Shown piece after piece: positions 23,467 through 34,478 of a stretch of 64,000 bases of DNA. The notes under the pieces were generated by a model. It had not been told where the DNA came from. It saw only the letters and a program-made list of their open reading frames with translations, and did not search any database. Numbering within the stretch: the first letter of the stretch is position 1; the number at the start of each line of letters is the position of its first letter. The translations under genes were made by a program, and so were the position numbers. Location of the stretch: positions 186,001 to 250,000 of the forward strand of contig JAADJZ010000036.1 in the NCBI GenBank assembly GCA_011032825.1. The letters are read 5' to 3'. Source of the stretch: Massariosphaeria phaeospora. Taxonomy: Eukaryota > Ascomycota > Dothideomycetes > Pleosporales.

Positions 23467-26400
23467 CTATCGCTCCATGGTGCTGCTGCGACTGAGATAA
23501 TCACCTGGGAATTCCTTGGACTCGTTCGCACGCTCGGTATTGCGTTTTTTATTGCGTTCGCTTGGGTTGCGCCCAATCCATTCCCTGAGGAAGCTGCGAC
23601 TCGACTTTATATTGGTGGAGTCTTGCATCGGACTACCAGGCTCTCCGGAAGACCTAAAGGAGCTACTGCGCTGGCAGATCGCTTGTGGACGTGCATCCAC
23701 AATAGCCTGCTTTTTGATTTTGCAGAACAACGTAGAGAACAGATATTGCTCGCCGTTGCTGTCGAATAGGGGAAGATGGCGATATCCTTGCTGTATACTG
23801 TCGAGCTTGGCGGTGAACTGGGCCAAAGGAGCACGGTTGGTTTTCTGCGCATCCACCGAATGCCAGACAGTCCATCGAACGAACACAAGACTAGGATACC
23901 TTGTCGTCACCGTCATTGCAATCTCATCGTTCCATTCGGGATTGTACCCATTCCCGTCCACAATGTGCGTCCTCTTCCGGATAGGATTGCCAAGCCCGGA
24001 GTACCCGTTGCGAGCTGAAGCATCTTGACCACCCACTCCAGTAGCGTTCGGGCCAACATCCTCGGCGCAGTGCATTTCAAACTCGACATAGGGGTTGATG
24101 TTTGCGTCTGGGCCAAGTCCTTTCGGCCGAGGTAGCTGTTGGGCAGAAATGATCTTGACTGCGAATTTGACTTCCTTCCGAGGTGACTTCTTGGGGCCAA
24201 TAACAGGGGTAGGCTCTTCAAGGCGTAGTTCGGCAGGCTTCAAGACATAGCCGGATTGATCATCGCCACCAGAGAACATGGCTTCGTTAAGCTGCTGGCC
24301 GAGGTCATAGGTCTGCCAGTTCATTGCGGCCATCTGCACTCCGCGTCGCCAGAACCTAAGAGGTTGGAAGTTGGAAGAATCGATGCGGGCACTCCTAGGG
24401 TAAACGCGCATGAGACACCGCATATTGTGTTCCTCTACAAGTTGCTTGGATTCAGCCGTCTTCGTAAGCGAATCCAGATCGCGCTCATTGAAAGAGAGAA
24501 CATGGTTAAACGTGTTTGCATCATGGCACTGGAAGTCGGTGAATTTCACGCCTCGCGTATACACACCAAGCTCACCAAGGAGCTTGACGATGTTGCTAGT
24601 TTTTGACTTCTTTGTTCTCCTGGATCTCTTAGAGTCGACTGTTGCATGAGGGCTGTCGCTATCATCGGAAGAGCTCATAGGAGCCGATGTGGGTGCAGTA
24701 TTGTTGGTCGAAGTGGTAGAAGCCCGAGGAGACGCCCAGAAGGAGGTAGTGCGCTCTGGTGGACTCATCGATGGAGGGCTTGAGAGAAGAGGCGAGTCCG
24801 GAATGATGCTGTCGTTCAGCTGCACCGGCCTAGACCATGGAGAGCTGAAGCTTCGTTCGCGCCTGCGTCCCGAGAGCTCATTGGCTAGTGCTTTGGCATC
24901 TACCTCTGCCGAGGCACTTTTCACTTTGATCAGTATTTTCCCTTTAAGCTCCTCGGGAGAAGGCAAGGCAGTCGACTCCCAATCCAAGGGCGTGACTAAA
25001 AGTTTCTGGCCGAATTCTTCAACCATTGTCTTCACCATCAGGACCTGCTGTTGGGGGTTGCAGTGGACCTCTAAAGAGAGGATCAACGGATATTGGTTGT
25101 CCGCAAACGCATATTTATCGATGACCTTGATCGTGTCGCGAAACGATATTGGCTTTGTTGCGGTTCGTCCGTGTGTCACGATGGGCTTACCGTCGCTTCC
25201 ATCCCAGCAGTCGATTTCGAGGCATCTGCAACCCTTCTGAATTGCGAGGATATATGCCTCAGTGCTGGATTCACCGGCGAATTGACGGCCGAGAAGGTAG
25301 GTGTTGTGCGAGCTCGAGATGAAATATTCGTTCAGTGGTCGGTTGAGGTGCAGCCCGGAGCTGAGTGTCTTGAAAACGCCATTTGAGGGCGAAGTGAGAT
25401 ACTTTTGGAAAGCAGGAAAGTTCATGGTAACCGGAAGAGGTATCGTACCGCCTTCAACGGGAGTCGCTCTAGGTCTTGTAGAACGAGCGAATTTTTCGAA
25501 TTGCGCAGTCCAGTACTCGATATCAGTACCCACAGTAATGGCTTGCTCGTAATGGAGAAAAGAAAAGAAAGACTTTTGGTCCATTTCAGCGCCGTCTGCT
25601 GTGTAGATTTTGTAAATCTGCTTGATGTCTTGACGCTCCTTCAGGCGCCTCACGAAGTACAAGAACTGCGCCTTGTTCAATGACCCTGAACCATTGCTGT
25701 CGGCCTTTTCAAAATAAGCACGAAGAGTGTTCTCGGAGCTGTTGATGTGTAGACTGCGGCACAACTCGATCACGCCCGGTAGGTTCATGAACTCGTCCTG
25801 CTCGAGATGGTCGTCTCCGTGGAATCGCTTTTTCATCTCGCGCTGCCAAACTGACTTGGCGCTCTTTTCGGCGGATCCCAGAAGGCCAGCCATCATGTCA
25901 ATGCGCTCACGCGATACGGAATTCAAAGTTTGAGTCCATAGATTGAAGATTGCTGTGTCAGGAGCAAGCAGATGCATGGTTTTTATCTTGCCTTTCGAAC
26001 GGGTTGTGTCGGAGTAGACGATGGTGAACCAGAGTGGCTCGCATTCGGCGGGGAAGCAGCATTCTTCTCGATAGTTCCTAGCGTCAGAACCCGTCCGGAT
26101 TTCGCGCACGTCGTCAATATAGAACATCTTGGAGGGCCGCGAGATATCCCAAAAGACCTTGGCAGAGTCCAGATCGAGTCGCAAAATAATTTCCTTCTTT
26201 TGCTTTTTGGTGATTTTCTTTAGGATGGTGCCCTGTTCGAGTATCGAGTTCCGCACGGGAGCGATGACAGTGGAATCGGGTATCGAGCTGATGCTAGGCC
26301 CGTTCGAGGAAATGCCCAGGGCGTTGATGGGCTCTGCACCATAATCCTCAATGACCTCTCCTTCTTCCGCGTTCAATTCGAGGTCCGAAACGTCGGTTGG

Positions 26401-26841
26401 CGCGTCCAAGGCGGTTCTGCTGTCACTCCGCCTTCGCATTATAACCGGACCGGAACTTTTGTCACGGTGCGCATTTGAACCACCCCGTCGGAATTTTGAT
26501 AGAGAGACACGTCGTATTAAGCCGGTACCCTTGCTCAAAGCCTCGGCCATGGCCGAAGGTGACGATGTCGGTGGGGTCGAATACGTGGGGGGGAAATAGA
26601 GAGAATCTGGCAGGTACAAGTTGGGAATGGCTGGAAGTGAAGACTGAGATTGGGGCAGCATACCCTCAGGTGTGGATTGCAGAGAGCCATTACCGAAGTA
26701 AGAGGGCGTTGAGGCGGGACTGTTGCGGGACGACGGAGACGGGATATTGATGGCAGCACTTGATCGCGAGAAGGAGGGCTGTGGCGAGGGCAATCGAGGC
26801 CGAGCCCGCGAATGGTCGCCATTGAGGTATGATGATGACAT
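23467..26841 (-). CDS. plc1: Phosphoinositide-specific phospholipase C
   Basis: A single uninterrupted frame of 1124 aa. PI-PLC cleaves phosphatidylinositol 4,5-bisphosphate to inositol trisphosphate and diacylglycerol, feeding calcium and PKC signalling. In order: a Ser/Pro-rich disordered N terminus (1-200), a PH-like domain (about 205-310), an EF-hand region with one good loop DSNGSGSLNKAQF (381-393), the catalytic X box with NEYFISSSHNTYLLGRQ (His512) and IVTHGRT (His557), a Ser-rich X-Y linker, the Y box (KFTDFQCHDANTFNHVLSF through RVYPRSARIDSSNF, then WRRGVQMAAMNWQ), and a C2 domain with VKIISAQQLPRPKG and DGNGYNPEWNDE. The last 60 residues are basic and Ser-rich. The start at 26841 is the first Met in frame. 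Delta-like layout and length fit filamentous-fungal Plc1. Confidence 0.95.
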   Translation of the reverse strand: MSSSYLNGDHSRARPRLPSPQPSFSRSSAAINIPSPSSRNSPASTPSYFGNGSLQSTPEGMLPQSQSSLPAIPNLYLPDSLYFPPTYSTPPTSSPSAMAEALSKGTGLIRRVSLSKFRRGGSNAHRDKSSGPVIMRRRSDSRTALDAPTDVSDLELNAEEGEVIEDYGAEPINALGISSNGPSISSIPDSTVIAPVRNSILEQGTILKKITKKQKKEIILRLDLDSAKVFWDISRPSKMFYIDDVREIRTGSDARNYREECCFPAECEPLWFTIVYSDTTRSKGKIKTMHLLAPDTAIFNLWTQTLNSVSRERIDMMAGLLGSAEKSAKSVWQREMKKRFHGDDHLEQDEFMNLPGVIELCRSLHINSSENTLRAYFEKADSNGSGSLNKAQFLYFVRRLKERQDIKQIYKIYTADGAEMDQKSFFSFLHYEQAITVGTDIEYWTAQFEKFARSTRPRATPVEGGTIPLPVTMNFPAFQKYLTSPSNGVFKTLSSGLHLNRPLNEYFISSSHNTYLLGRQFAGESSTEAYILAIQKGCRCLEIDCWDGSDGKPIVTHGRTATKPISFRDTIKVIDKYAFADNQYPLILSLEVHCNPQQQVLMVKTMVEEFGQKLLVTPLDWESTALPSPEELKGKILIKVKSASAEVDAKALANELSGRRRERSFSSPWSRPVQLNDSIIPDSPLLSSPPSMSPPERTTSFWASPRASTTSTNNTAPTSAPMSSSDDSDSPHATVDSKRSRRTKKSKTSNIVKLLGELGVYTRGVKFTDFQCHDANTFNHVLSFNERDLDSLTKTAESKQLVEEHNMRCLMRVYPRSARIDSSNFQPLRFWRRGVQMAAMNWQTYDLGQQLNEAMFSGGDDQSGYVLKPAELRLEEPTPVIGPKKSPRKEVKFAVKIISAQQLPRPKGLGPDANINPYVEFEMHCAEDVGPNATGVGGQDASARNGYSGLGNPIRKRTHIVDGNGYNPEWNDEIAMTVTTRYPSLVFVRWTVWHSVDAQKTNRAPLAQFTAKLDSIQQGYRHLPLFDSNGEQYLFSTLFCKIKKQAIVDARPQAICQRSSSFRSSGEPGSPMQDSTNIKSSRSFLREWIGRNPSERNKKRNTERANESKEFPGDYLSRSSTMER

Positions 26842-27304
26842 GACGGTGCGCGTGGTCGAGGCAGTAGTGGGCTAATGCATCGGTATGGCTTTGGAGAGCA
26901 GCGAGGATGTGCGGGAGAAGAGTCGAGCTGGGAGGGCGCAACCACCTGGAATTATAGAAGAGCCGGGCCGGGGAGCAAACGGGCGAGGTTAACGCATCGT
27001 GGGGTAGGATGGGCAGGATGTGCGAGTCTGGGGCTATTCCGAGCCAACAAGCGCGCTGTGCGAAACGGAAGACGAGTGTGCGTGTGAGCGCCCGTCAGCT
27101 CGAAATGGCGTGCAGGGCAGGCTGCAGCGAGTCTGCGCGGTGTCTGCAGGCGGCCGGGGTGGTTGCCCAGGTGCGCACACGTGGGGGTTAGTCAGACCCA
27201 GCTGGAAGCGGTTCGAAGTGCAGCACGCAGCAGAGCACAGCAGCAGAGCACAGCAGCTGAGCGGCGGCAGCGTGCAGACGAGGGCGTGCAAAGGAGCGTG
27301 GGTG

Positions 27305-27339
<35 letters not shown>

Positions 27340-30159
27340 ACGGAGCGTCGTTGTGCGGAGCGCGGTGGAGACGAGCGAAGGGAGGGCAAAGGGCAGCAGC
27401 ACCAGCGACTTTGAGATGGACGACGCCGGACGCGCTTGCCCCCCTTCTGTCGCGCGCGGCGCAGCGGTCGGCGGTAACCTTGGAAGTGACTTCGCACACG
27501 CCCTAGCCCTGGGAACCTTGGAAGGCGCGACGTTGCCGTGCGCCCGTGCGCCAAGAGCGAGAGCCCGCCCCGCGAGCCGCAAGTGGACGAGCGCCACCGG
27601 CGACGACCCAGCAACGCGGACTCGCGGAGCAGACTCGTCCCTGTCCGTCGCACTGTCGCAGCACCCTAGCCCGCCCGTAGGGTGCTTCAATGCTCAATGC
27701 TGCTAGAACCAGCTGGAGTGAAACGGCTCCATTTGGCCGATGACGTTTCCGCTGGCCGCTGAGGTGCAAATTGCAATGCGCATGGCGGCCAAATTCTCCG
27801 GCACCACCGCTTTCAGGCCAGCCATTGCGCCGCCCTCCTAACGTGCAGTCTGCGCAGTGCTGGCTGCAGTACCACGTCGTCGCGCGCCCGTCAGCAGCGC
27901 CGCCTGGTGTGCGGCGCAGGCCCAGACATCCACGTTGGCCGTTTATTCTCTGGTCCATCGTAAACCGATGCTCGCAAGGCATTCGTCTGGCCGCCCCGTT
28001 GGTTGGAATTAATGCCCGTCTCAACCAGCTCTACTACACGGCCCATGTGCCAGTGCAATGGAGATTCGTCAAGACCAAAGTGAACCTGCTACTCTGTACG
28101 CAGTAGATCTTGACCCAACCTCCCCTACGGAGTACTCCGCACTGTCAAGCGGATAGAGCAAAAGTCTGACCCTCGGCAACGGACTGGGTCCGGGCGGTGA
28201 GTCGCAACACGCGCTAGTTATTGCCGTCGCTTCCGGCATTTCCACGCGGATCGGATTGATGAGGCTGGCCGTGGACAGCGCCCGCATCACTTGTTGACCG
28301 CCCTGTCTCTCCTCGTGTGCCTCGTGTGCCTCGTGTGCGTGTGCTCCGTAAGCCTTAAGGTGCCATTGACACAAAGAGCACCGAGTTCGAGTGGAACACC
28401 ACCACACGACCTGAGGGCCTCGGATCCCTCTCCGTTCTCCTCACCGAACCCAAGTGGACCATTGCTACGGAGTACTCCCGCGCTAGATGACCGTGCAAAA
28501 CGAGACGGACGTCGGGCAATAGTGCCCTGGGCCGCCACTGGCACTGGCACTCGCAGATGCTCGCACTACCCCTGGCCTGTCGCTGAAACAAAAGTGAGCC
28601 CCGGTAATGTGGTTCGATCGCCGCGATCACCCTGGCTGCCTCTTCCCTACCACTGCGCCCTCCCTGCTAGCCAATTAGACCAAACTACATCGGCCGGAAG
28701 GTTCGGCGCCATGACGAGGCTTGCTGCTGCTCCGTATCCAGATCTTGACTCCTGCACAGTGCAATGGGTGGATGGATCATGGATGCGCCCCGGTCGCGTG
28801 ACACAAAGGTAGGCCTTCCAGAAGCCCCCAGCAGGATGCGACCCCTGGCGCTGACACGAATCAGAATTTCGCATATCGCCAGCAGGGGCGCGACGCGTCA
28901 CATGGACTGCAGGCGGTGTGATTCTCTTTCTCTTCTTCGTCTCGTACCCAATCAGTCGCAACCCGAATCCAGCTTTTCTCTCAGCACGTATATCTATTCT
29001 TTCAATGCGTTGTCCGATGGCCTTCTTCGTGCTGCAGCATCCCAATTCGTCCTCTCGCATCAGCTGAACGCCGGCGCAGTTCCGAGCCACCTTCCACACC
29101 ACCCAGTATGCACAATCGCTTGTCCGAACACTTGCAGGCGGCCTGAGTAGAGCACTCTCTCATCTGCCGCCTGAGCCTATACCATGTCGGGTACCAGTAC
29201 CCAGCACAGTGTCACTGCTGTACCCGATATAGCTCGCTCTCGCATGTATCTCCTTGCGTTCCGATGTCTTGCAAACACCTGGATGACATGCATATGGCAA
29301 TGCCACAAAAACAAAAGGCGTCCAGGTTCATCAGACGATTGGGCGTCTGTCCCACTCGGCGCATCCTTCAGCGCCTATCGGCATCCTTGTTCGTCTGACA
29401 ATGACAGGAGATGGTGTCTCAAATATGCAGCAGGACCCTTCTGATCTTCTTCAAGGATTTGCCCCGCCATTGTACTCCACAATGCAATACGCGAGTAGAC
29501 AGTGAGAGAAAGAACGTGCTCCTGCATGAGCAGAGGTGGTGTCCCCGGTCTATGCCAGCATTCAAGGCCAATTGGGCAAAAGAACACGATGTACGAAGAC
29601 GTGATTACATTCTGTTGCTCTAAACTCAGTTACTGCGGAGGGTCGCTGAATTGCTGAACTCAGATTCTCACTAGTCCACTCGATAGATGATAGGAGCCCT
29701 GGAAATATTGTGTAACATTGATTAGTGGTCTCATCTTAAATCTTCCGGGCAACGGGTCTTTCGAACTGGTAATACCAGGACTATGAGTCAGCGCGGCCGT
29801 AGACCAAAGTCGCTTCTCTCGATTCTGACAAGGCAATTCACCGTTCAGGCCACGTCCTTGCATGAAGCATTGATGAGACGACTTCGATTCACAGAAATTT
29901 GACACTGAAGTAGTGTCGGTATCGTTGCACACGTGCAATTGTTGACAGAAGCGTGGGTGACAGACTTTCCTCGATGTCCCTGTGCTCCGTGGCACACCAA
30001 TATTACCTCCCCTGTTACTAAATCCTTGGAAACATCCATCCACATGGGAAAGGGCTACCGGTGAGTAATTAGCGCAAACAGGGACCCTGAGGACCTTTGA
30101 AGTGGCGCGCGTTTTGCCGCATCGTCGATGTTGTCGCTCATGCAGAGAGTGAGTCCAGA
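26842..30159. other. 3.3-kb intergenic interval upstream of plc1
   Basis: No gene is recognised. The stretch is GC-rich with strong strand skews, so both strands show long but composition-driven frames around 27.0-28.0 kb. It holds a GTGGTC repeat (27302-27338), three CTCGTGTGC copies near 28311-28340, and two short sequences built on the palindromic ACGGAGTACTCC core (about 28129 and 28464). Confidence 0.55.
27302..27338 (+). repeat. (GTGGTC)n hexanucleotide repeat
   Basis: About six units of GTGGTC or GTCGTG on the plus strand, roughly 500 bp upstream of the phospholipase C start. Non-coding as far as can be seen. Confidence 0.9.
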
Positions 30160-32021
30160 TTATGTCTTGAACGGTACGGAGCTGACCAGCGAGCCAGTAT
30201 CCGTTGATGACGGGAAAAGCCTTGATTGGTCTTTTTCAGCATGGTTGGAGGTGCTGGTCTCGTCGAGTTCACTTTCATCCGCACTATGGCTGGGATTACT
30301 TCCCAATACCATTCTTTGCCACAGCTCGTCAACTTCTTCTACTCCGCGCCGGCGCGTCCTAGACAACTGACCGCCTAGTTTTTCCTTGACTCTGAACTGA
30401 TTGCCGGGCATGTTCCTTTCGCCATGCTCACGTAACGATGGCAAAGAGTCCGAGACGCAAGAAGATAAGCTAATGCATGTCTGGTCACCCAAAGTAGCGT
30501 GCTGTGAGCCCATGGCGTGTGGTACTTCAACGTCTTCTTTCCCGGCCCATTTCTGAGGTGAGTTTGATAGGTCAGCTTTAGTGTTGCCTGTTGATGCATC
30601 ATGGCTTGAACTGTCTTCGGGAATCCCAAGGAACGTCTTCCATGGACCATCATCGACGATGGAAGGCGGTGCGAAGACCTTGTCTACGTCGGCGTCTTCA
30701 TGTTTGTCGCCTATTCCATTCTTTGTCCGTCCAAATGCGTAACCCGCTGCATTAGCTGTATCAACACCACAGGGCGCGTCACCGATCATGCCACCCTGCG
30801 AGGGTATGCGAACCCCAACATCTGTTGGGTCGGAAGATTGGTCGAATACGAAACGTAAAGGGCGTTCGACACCTGCGACGATTTCTGTAATTTGGAAACA
30901 CGAACCGATCTTCTCAGCTGATCCTTGTGCCTCGGTAGGCATCCTGGGCCTGGGCTTCCGTGAATATTCGTGCTTGTCAAGATCAGTTTTGTTTGGTCGG
31001 ATGCTGAGCCGATGATGGTCGGCGCTGGTATCTCCTCGCAGAGGTTTCTGTGGAGGATCGGAGTAAACTGGTGCAGATACTCCCACGAACGCACCAAGAT
31101 ATTGACTAGGGGAAAATGTGGCTCGTGCCGATGTTCTAGAAGCTATATGCAGGTCTTCATGGTCAAACAACATAGGATCCGACGATGCTCCATCAGACCC
31201 TCCGCGTGTCGGCGAATGCTCACAATCAGTTGTCTGAGGCTTCGGATGTGTCTGGTTGGTCAATGCATCTGTTCCAATCCGTACTCTGATATCCTGGACA
31301 CCATTGCGCGTTTCTCGGCTCATGTACGGATCTAGGTGGCCGTCGTAATTCTGGAGAGGTCTCTGAGTCTGCCGTTTATTGGCATCCTGTGCAATCGGGG
31401 GTAGCTCTCTGGTCTTTCTGCGTTTGCCGATCTTCGACTTCTCCCTGCTTGGTAAGAACTGTAGCTCGACAGGCCGTGATGGTGCCAGGCCGACCCAGTC
31501 CCGTGTCTCTAGAAGCCTGCGCCTACTGCTTTCCAATGAGTCCTCTTCGATGTCGTCGTCTGTTTCGTGTCTCTTTCTCTTCTGTCTTCCTGTCGAGTAC
31601 CATCAGCTTGATAAACAGCGTCAGCAGGTAGTCAAGAACCATGTGGCTTACTGCCTGTATGGTCCAAGGACGAGTTGGACCGAGGATAACACTTTCGGCG
31701 TGGCGTGGCCGCCTGCTCTGCCTCAACACGTTGGCTGTGACGCAAGCTGGGTTGCTCTGGTGACTCGCCACTGCTGCCATGTCGGTGGAGGCGCTTACTA
31801 TGACCAGCGTGTCGAATAGACCCCGTACCATAGGCGGGTAACCTTCCGCCGAGTTCGAATTTCTCGTCCTGATCTAGGTAGTTCGGCCGAAATGGCAAAC
31901 CTGGCAGGTCACTTCCACTTTGTAGCTCTGTACGACGACGGGCAAAGTATTGCTTCTGGCGGCTTTGAATGCCTTTGTTGGCGTTTCGGGAGCGCTGCAG
32001 TCTCCCACCTGTCCAATTCAT
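30160..32021 (-). CDS. Conserved fungal protein of unknown function (MNWTGGRL family)
   Basis: Two exons, 32021-31652 and 31589-30160 (599 aa). The 62-nt intron (GTAAGC donor, GCTGAC branch, GACAG acceptor) joins LDHTG to RRQKRKRHETDDDIEEDSL. The N terminus MNWTGGRLQRSRNANKG and the later block ETRDWVGLAPSRPV are what I associate with a family of uncharacterised ascomycete proteins. The first fixes the start codon. The remainder is hydrophilic and Ser/Asp-rich, with a basic bipartite stretch (KRKRH) that could direct it to the nucleus. No catalytic motif, membrane segment or signal peptide is visible. I do not assign a function. The C-terminal third (RTRRRGVEEVDELWQRMVLG) is probably a second conserved short motif. 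Confidence 0.8.
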
Positions 32022-34478
32022 GCTGGCGACGACAATGACCGAACGAAGGGTGCCGGAACAAGGTGGGATGTTGGGAGTAGCAAGAGAAGATTCTTGTGGG
32101 AGCAGTCGTACCTTCCCAGTAAGCGTGGCCGTGCCTTCCTCAGCTGCTTCCACCACGTCCGGTGTCGGCGGTCCCCTCCCAGCCGACCATCGACCACGGC
32201 CCGTAGAACAGCCCTAGACGTGTTGCGATCAGCACCCCGCGAGGGATTACCGATGGTATAAAACATATGTCGAGGTATAAAACAGATGTCGAAACAGTAT
32301 CGCCTTCCCATTTTCCACATTATGCCGGAGTCCCTGCGAAGGTCATCGTAGCTACATAGCGTCCCGGCCCGTAAGGAAGACAGTCTTCGAGTTGAGTTAG
32401 CACCCTGAACAACAGTTCCCATAGTTCACAAGCAGAGGAGATATCTCTAGAGCGTGTGTGCGCGCACATACCGACCTCGGGACCTGGACGATATCCTCAA
32501 TGGCCCTGAACCTTCAACATCGAGAAGATCGGCCTAGTACCATCATTTCTGGCATGGCTGAGGTGCGCCGCGATAGTGGAATTCTAGTGGTGGTATGGTA
32601 ACCTCCTAGCTGCTAATGCAGTGAAAATAAGACTTCGTCGTTGATATATCCTGCAACATCATCGTCAATGGTAATGACCTCGCGGGTAGCGTTCACGAGC
32701 TGGGGATCAACGAAGGAATGGTCCAACAAAATTACCTAGTATACTTGACACAATACGACTTTGTGGAGACAAAGGTACACTGTTTATTTAGACAACCCTA
32801 TATTGTCGTGATTTTTAATGATATCCGCCAGGGTGTGGGGCGCACTGACAGCTTGAAGGTAGCTGATGGAAGGCCATTTACTCAATGAAGCGCAATGACA
32901 CACGTCGTCCGGACCACAGGAGTAGTATACCGTGTCGCTATCAACGTACTCGGCAGAGTAGTAGTCAGCGACGGATGCATACTCACTGCACGCGTGGGGC
33001 TACGCGGCATTCTTCCTCAATGCGGGGTCTCCGCGTCCGAAGCAGTGTTCGGAGTCCACTTAGTACTGCTACCTTGATTGCTGCCTGGTGCCTGGTCTCT
33101 CACTCATGCACTTAGTTCCTGCAATTGCGGGCATCTCATCTCTCAATGCTTCGCGCCGTCCGGTCAAGATGGAGCCAGCTCTCGCCAAACAGGAAACCGG
33201 GGTAGCTCGATGCCCGTTGGGCCCTAACTTAGAGAGTAAGCACTTGCGCTTCCTTCGCCTGCGTGCAATACGACGCTGGCGACCCATGGGCCATAGTACC
33301 TTTGTAAGAGCAGGGCAACAGCTATTCATTCAGCTCGAGGCCGGCGTGCGATTGGGTGCGATAAGGGATTCTGCACGGGCAACGTCATTGGCGGTTGTCG
33401 CGATCCAGGTGTCGCAGCACAGGCTAGAGGCGTGCGGTAGCAAGACCGTGGACGGAAGGAGGGCTCAGCTGTTGTGCTGTTGGGACTGGAGATCCATCAG
33501 ACGGAGGGCACAGCCGGCAAACCCAGGCCAGATGGGGTCCAGCTGGAGGCGGTGGGCCAGCCTCGCGGTGCCGTTGCGGTTCGTATTGCTTGGCGGTGAG
33601 CGTCGCCCGGGCATTCTCGCGCAACCGCAACCGCAACCACAACCGCCACCGCCACTATCACCACCATATGTTGTACCTTCACCACGGGCAGTGTACCGCC
33701 TCCCACCGACAGGACCCTGAGCGGGCGGCTCAACAATCCGCCGCGAATGGCTGCCTGCCCGCTGCATCTTTGACGCTGTTCGCGCCACGGCCTCAACCTC
33801 AGTCCACGGGCTCGTTCGCCCGCGGCCGTCAAGTCCATGGCGTGCTGCAAGGGCCCTCATGCACCCATCAGGCGGCCCAACCCTTTTGATATGGGTCAAT
33901 CTCCCCGTGCTGGAGGCCTTCCTCCTGTGGCCGCATTACCCGCTTGACACCGCACTGGCGTGTCGAATCAAGTCGGGCAGACGAGCCACAACCTCTCCCC
34001 ACATGTGAAAGGCTTGTACCGCGCAGCATGTCCGCGACCAACCGTCGCGCTTCCGTGGCCGCTTCGCTCGGCCTCTTTCAAAACTCTCGCAGTATAATGA
34101 CGCAGAGTGTCCACTCGGCGAACTTCTGTTCGATAAGCTCTGCGCGCTATACTCGTTTAGGCTTCCAGGGTCCACTTCATCGACGACGGCCACAACGAGT
34201 AGACAGCCGTCCGCTAGGAGTACACTTGCAGGAAACCATCTGAACAATGAGCGGTCAAGTTGGCCCGCCCGAATCTATTTGTATAAGATACACTGTTGTG
34301 CCGTACACCGACCCGTAACAACTCAGTCAATCTGCCCAGTATCCACATTGTCTGTCCGCCTCAAGACCAAGTCTGGCGACCCTCTACTTGGTGTTCTCGC
34401 CATTTTTTCCAACACCCACCTTCTGCCGCCTCTTAGGAACATCATCTTCCCAACACGACCAATCGACAACCATTCATC
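32022..34478. other. 2.5-kb divergent intergenic interval
   Basis: Lies between two divergently transcribed genes. No gene is recognised. A frame on the plus strand at 33.1-33.7 kb is open mainly because of GC-rich, CAACCGCAACCG-type repeats and is not convincing. It holds a near-tandem TATAAAA-containing repeat at 32255-32293. The last 100 bp before 34479 are pyrimidine-rich, as expected of a fungal leader. Confidence 0.55.
32255..32293 (+). repeat. Two tandem copies of a 19-20 bp TATAAAA-containing unit
   Basis: The unit GGTATAAAACATATGTCGA is followed directly by GGTATAAAACAGATGTCGA, with one base difference. Both contain TATAAAA on the plus strand, but no plus-strand gene follows within 2 kb. 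Confidence 0.85.

Noticed and set aside
27020..27706. Overlapping long frames on both strands upstream of plc1
   Set aside because: Strong GC skew and a GTGGTC repeat explain the lack of stops; both strands are open at once.
33088..33720. 210-codon plus-strand frame
   Set aside because: Composition is typical of GC-rich non-coding DNA, the end is a CAACCG-type repeat, and no motif or splice signal supports it.
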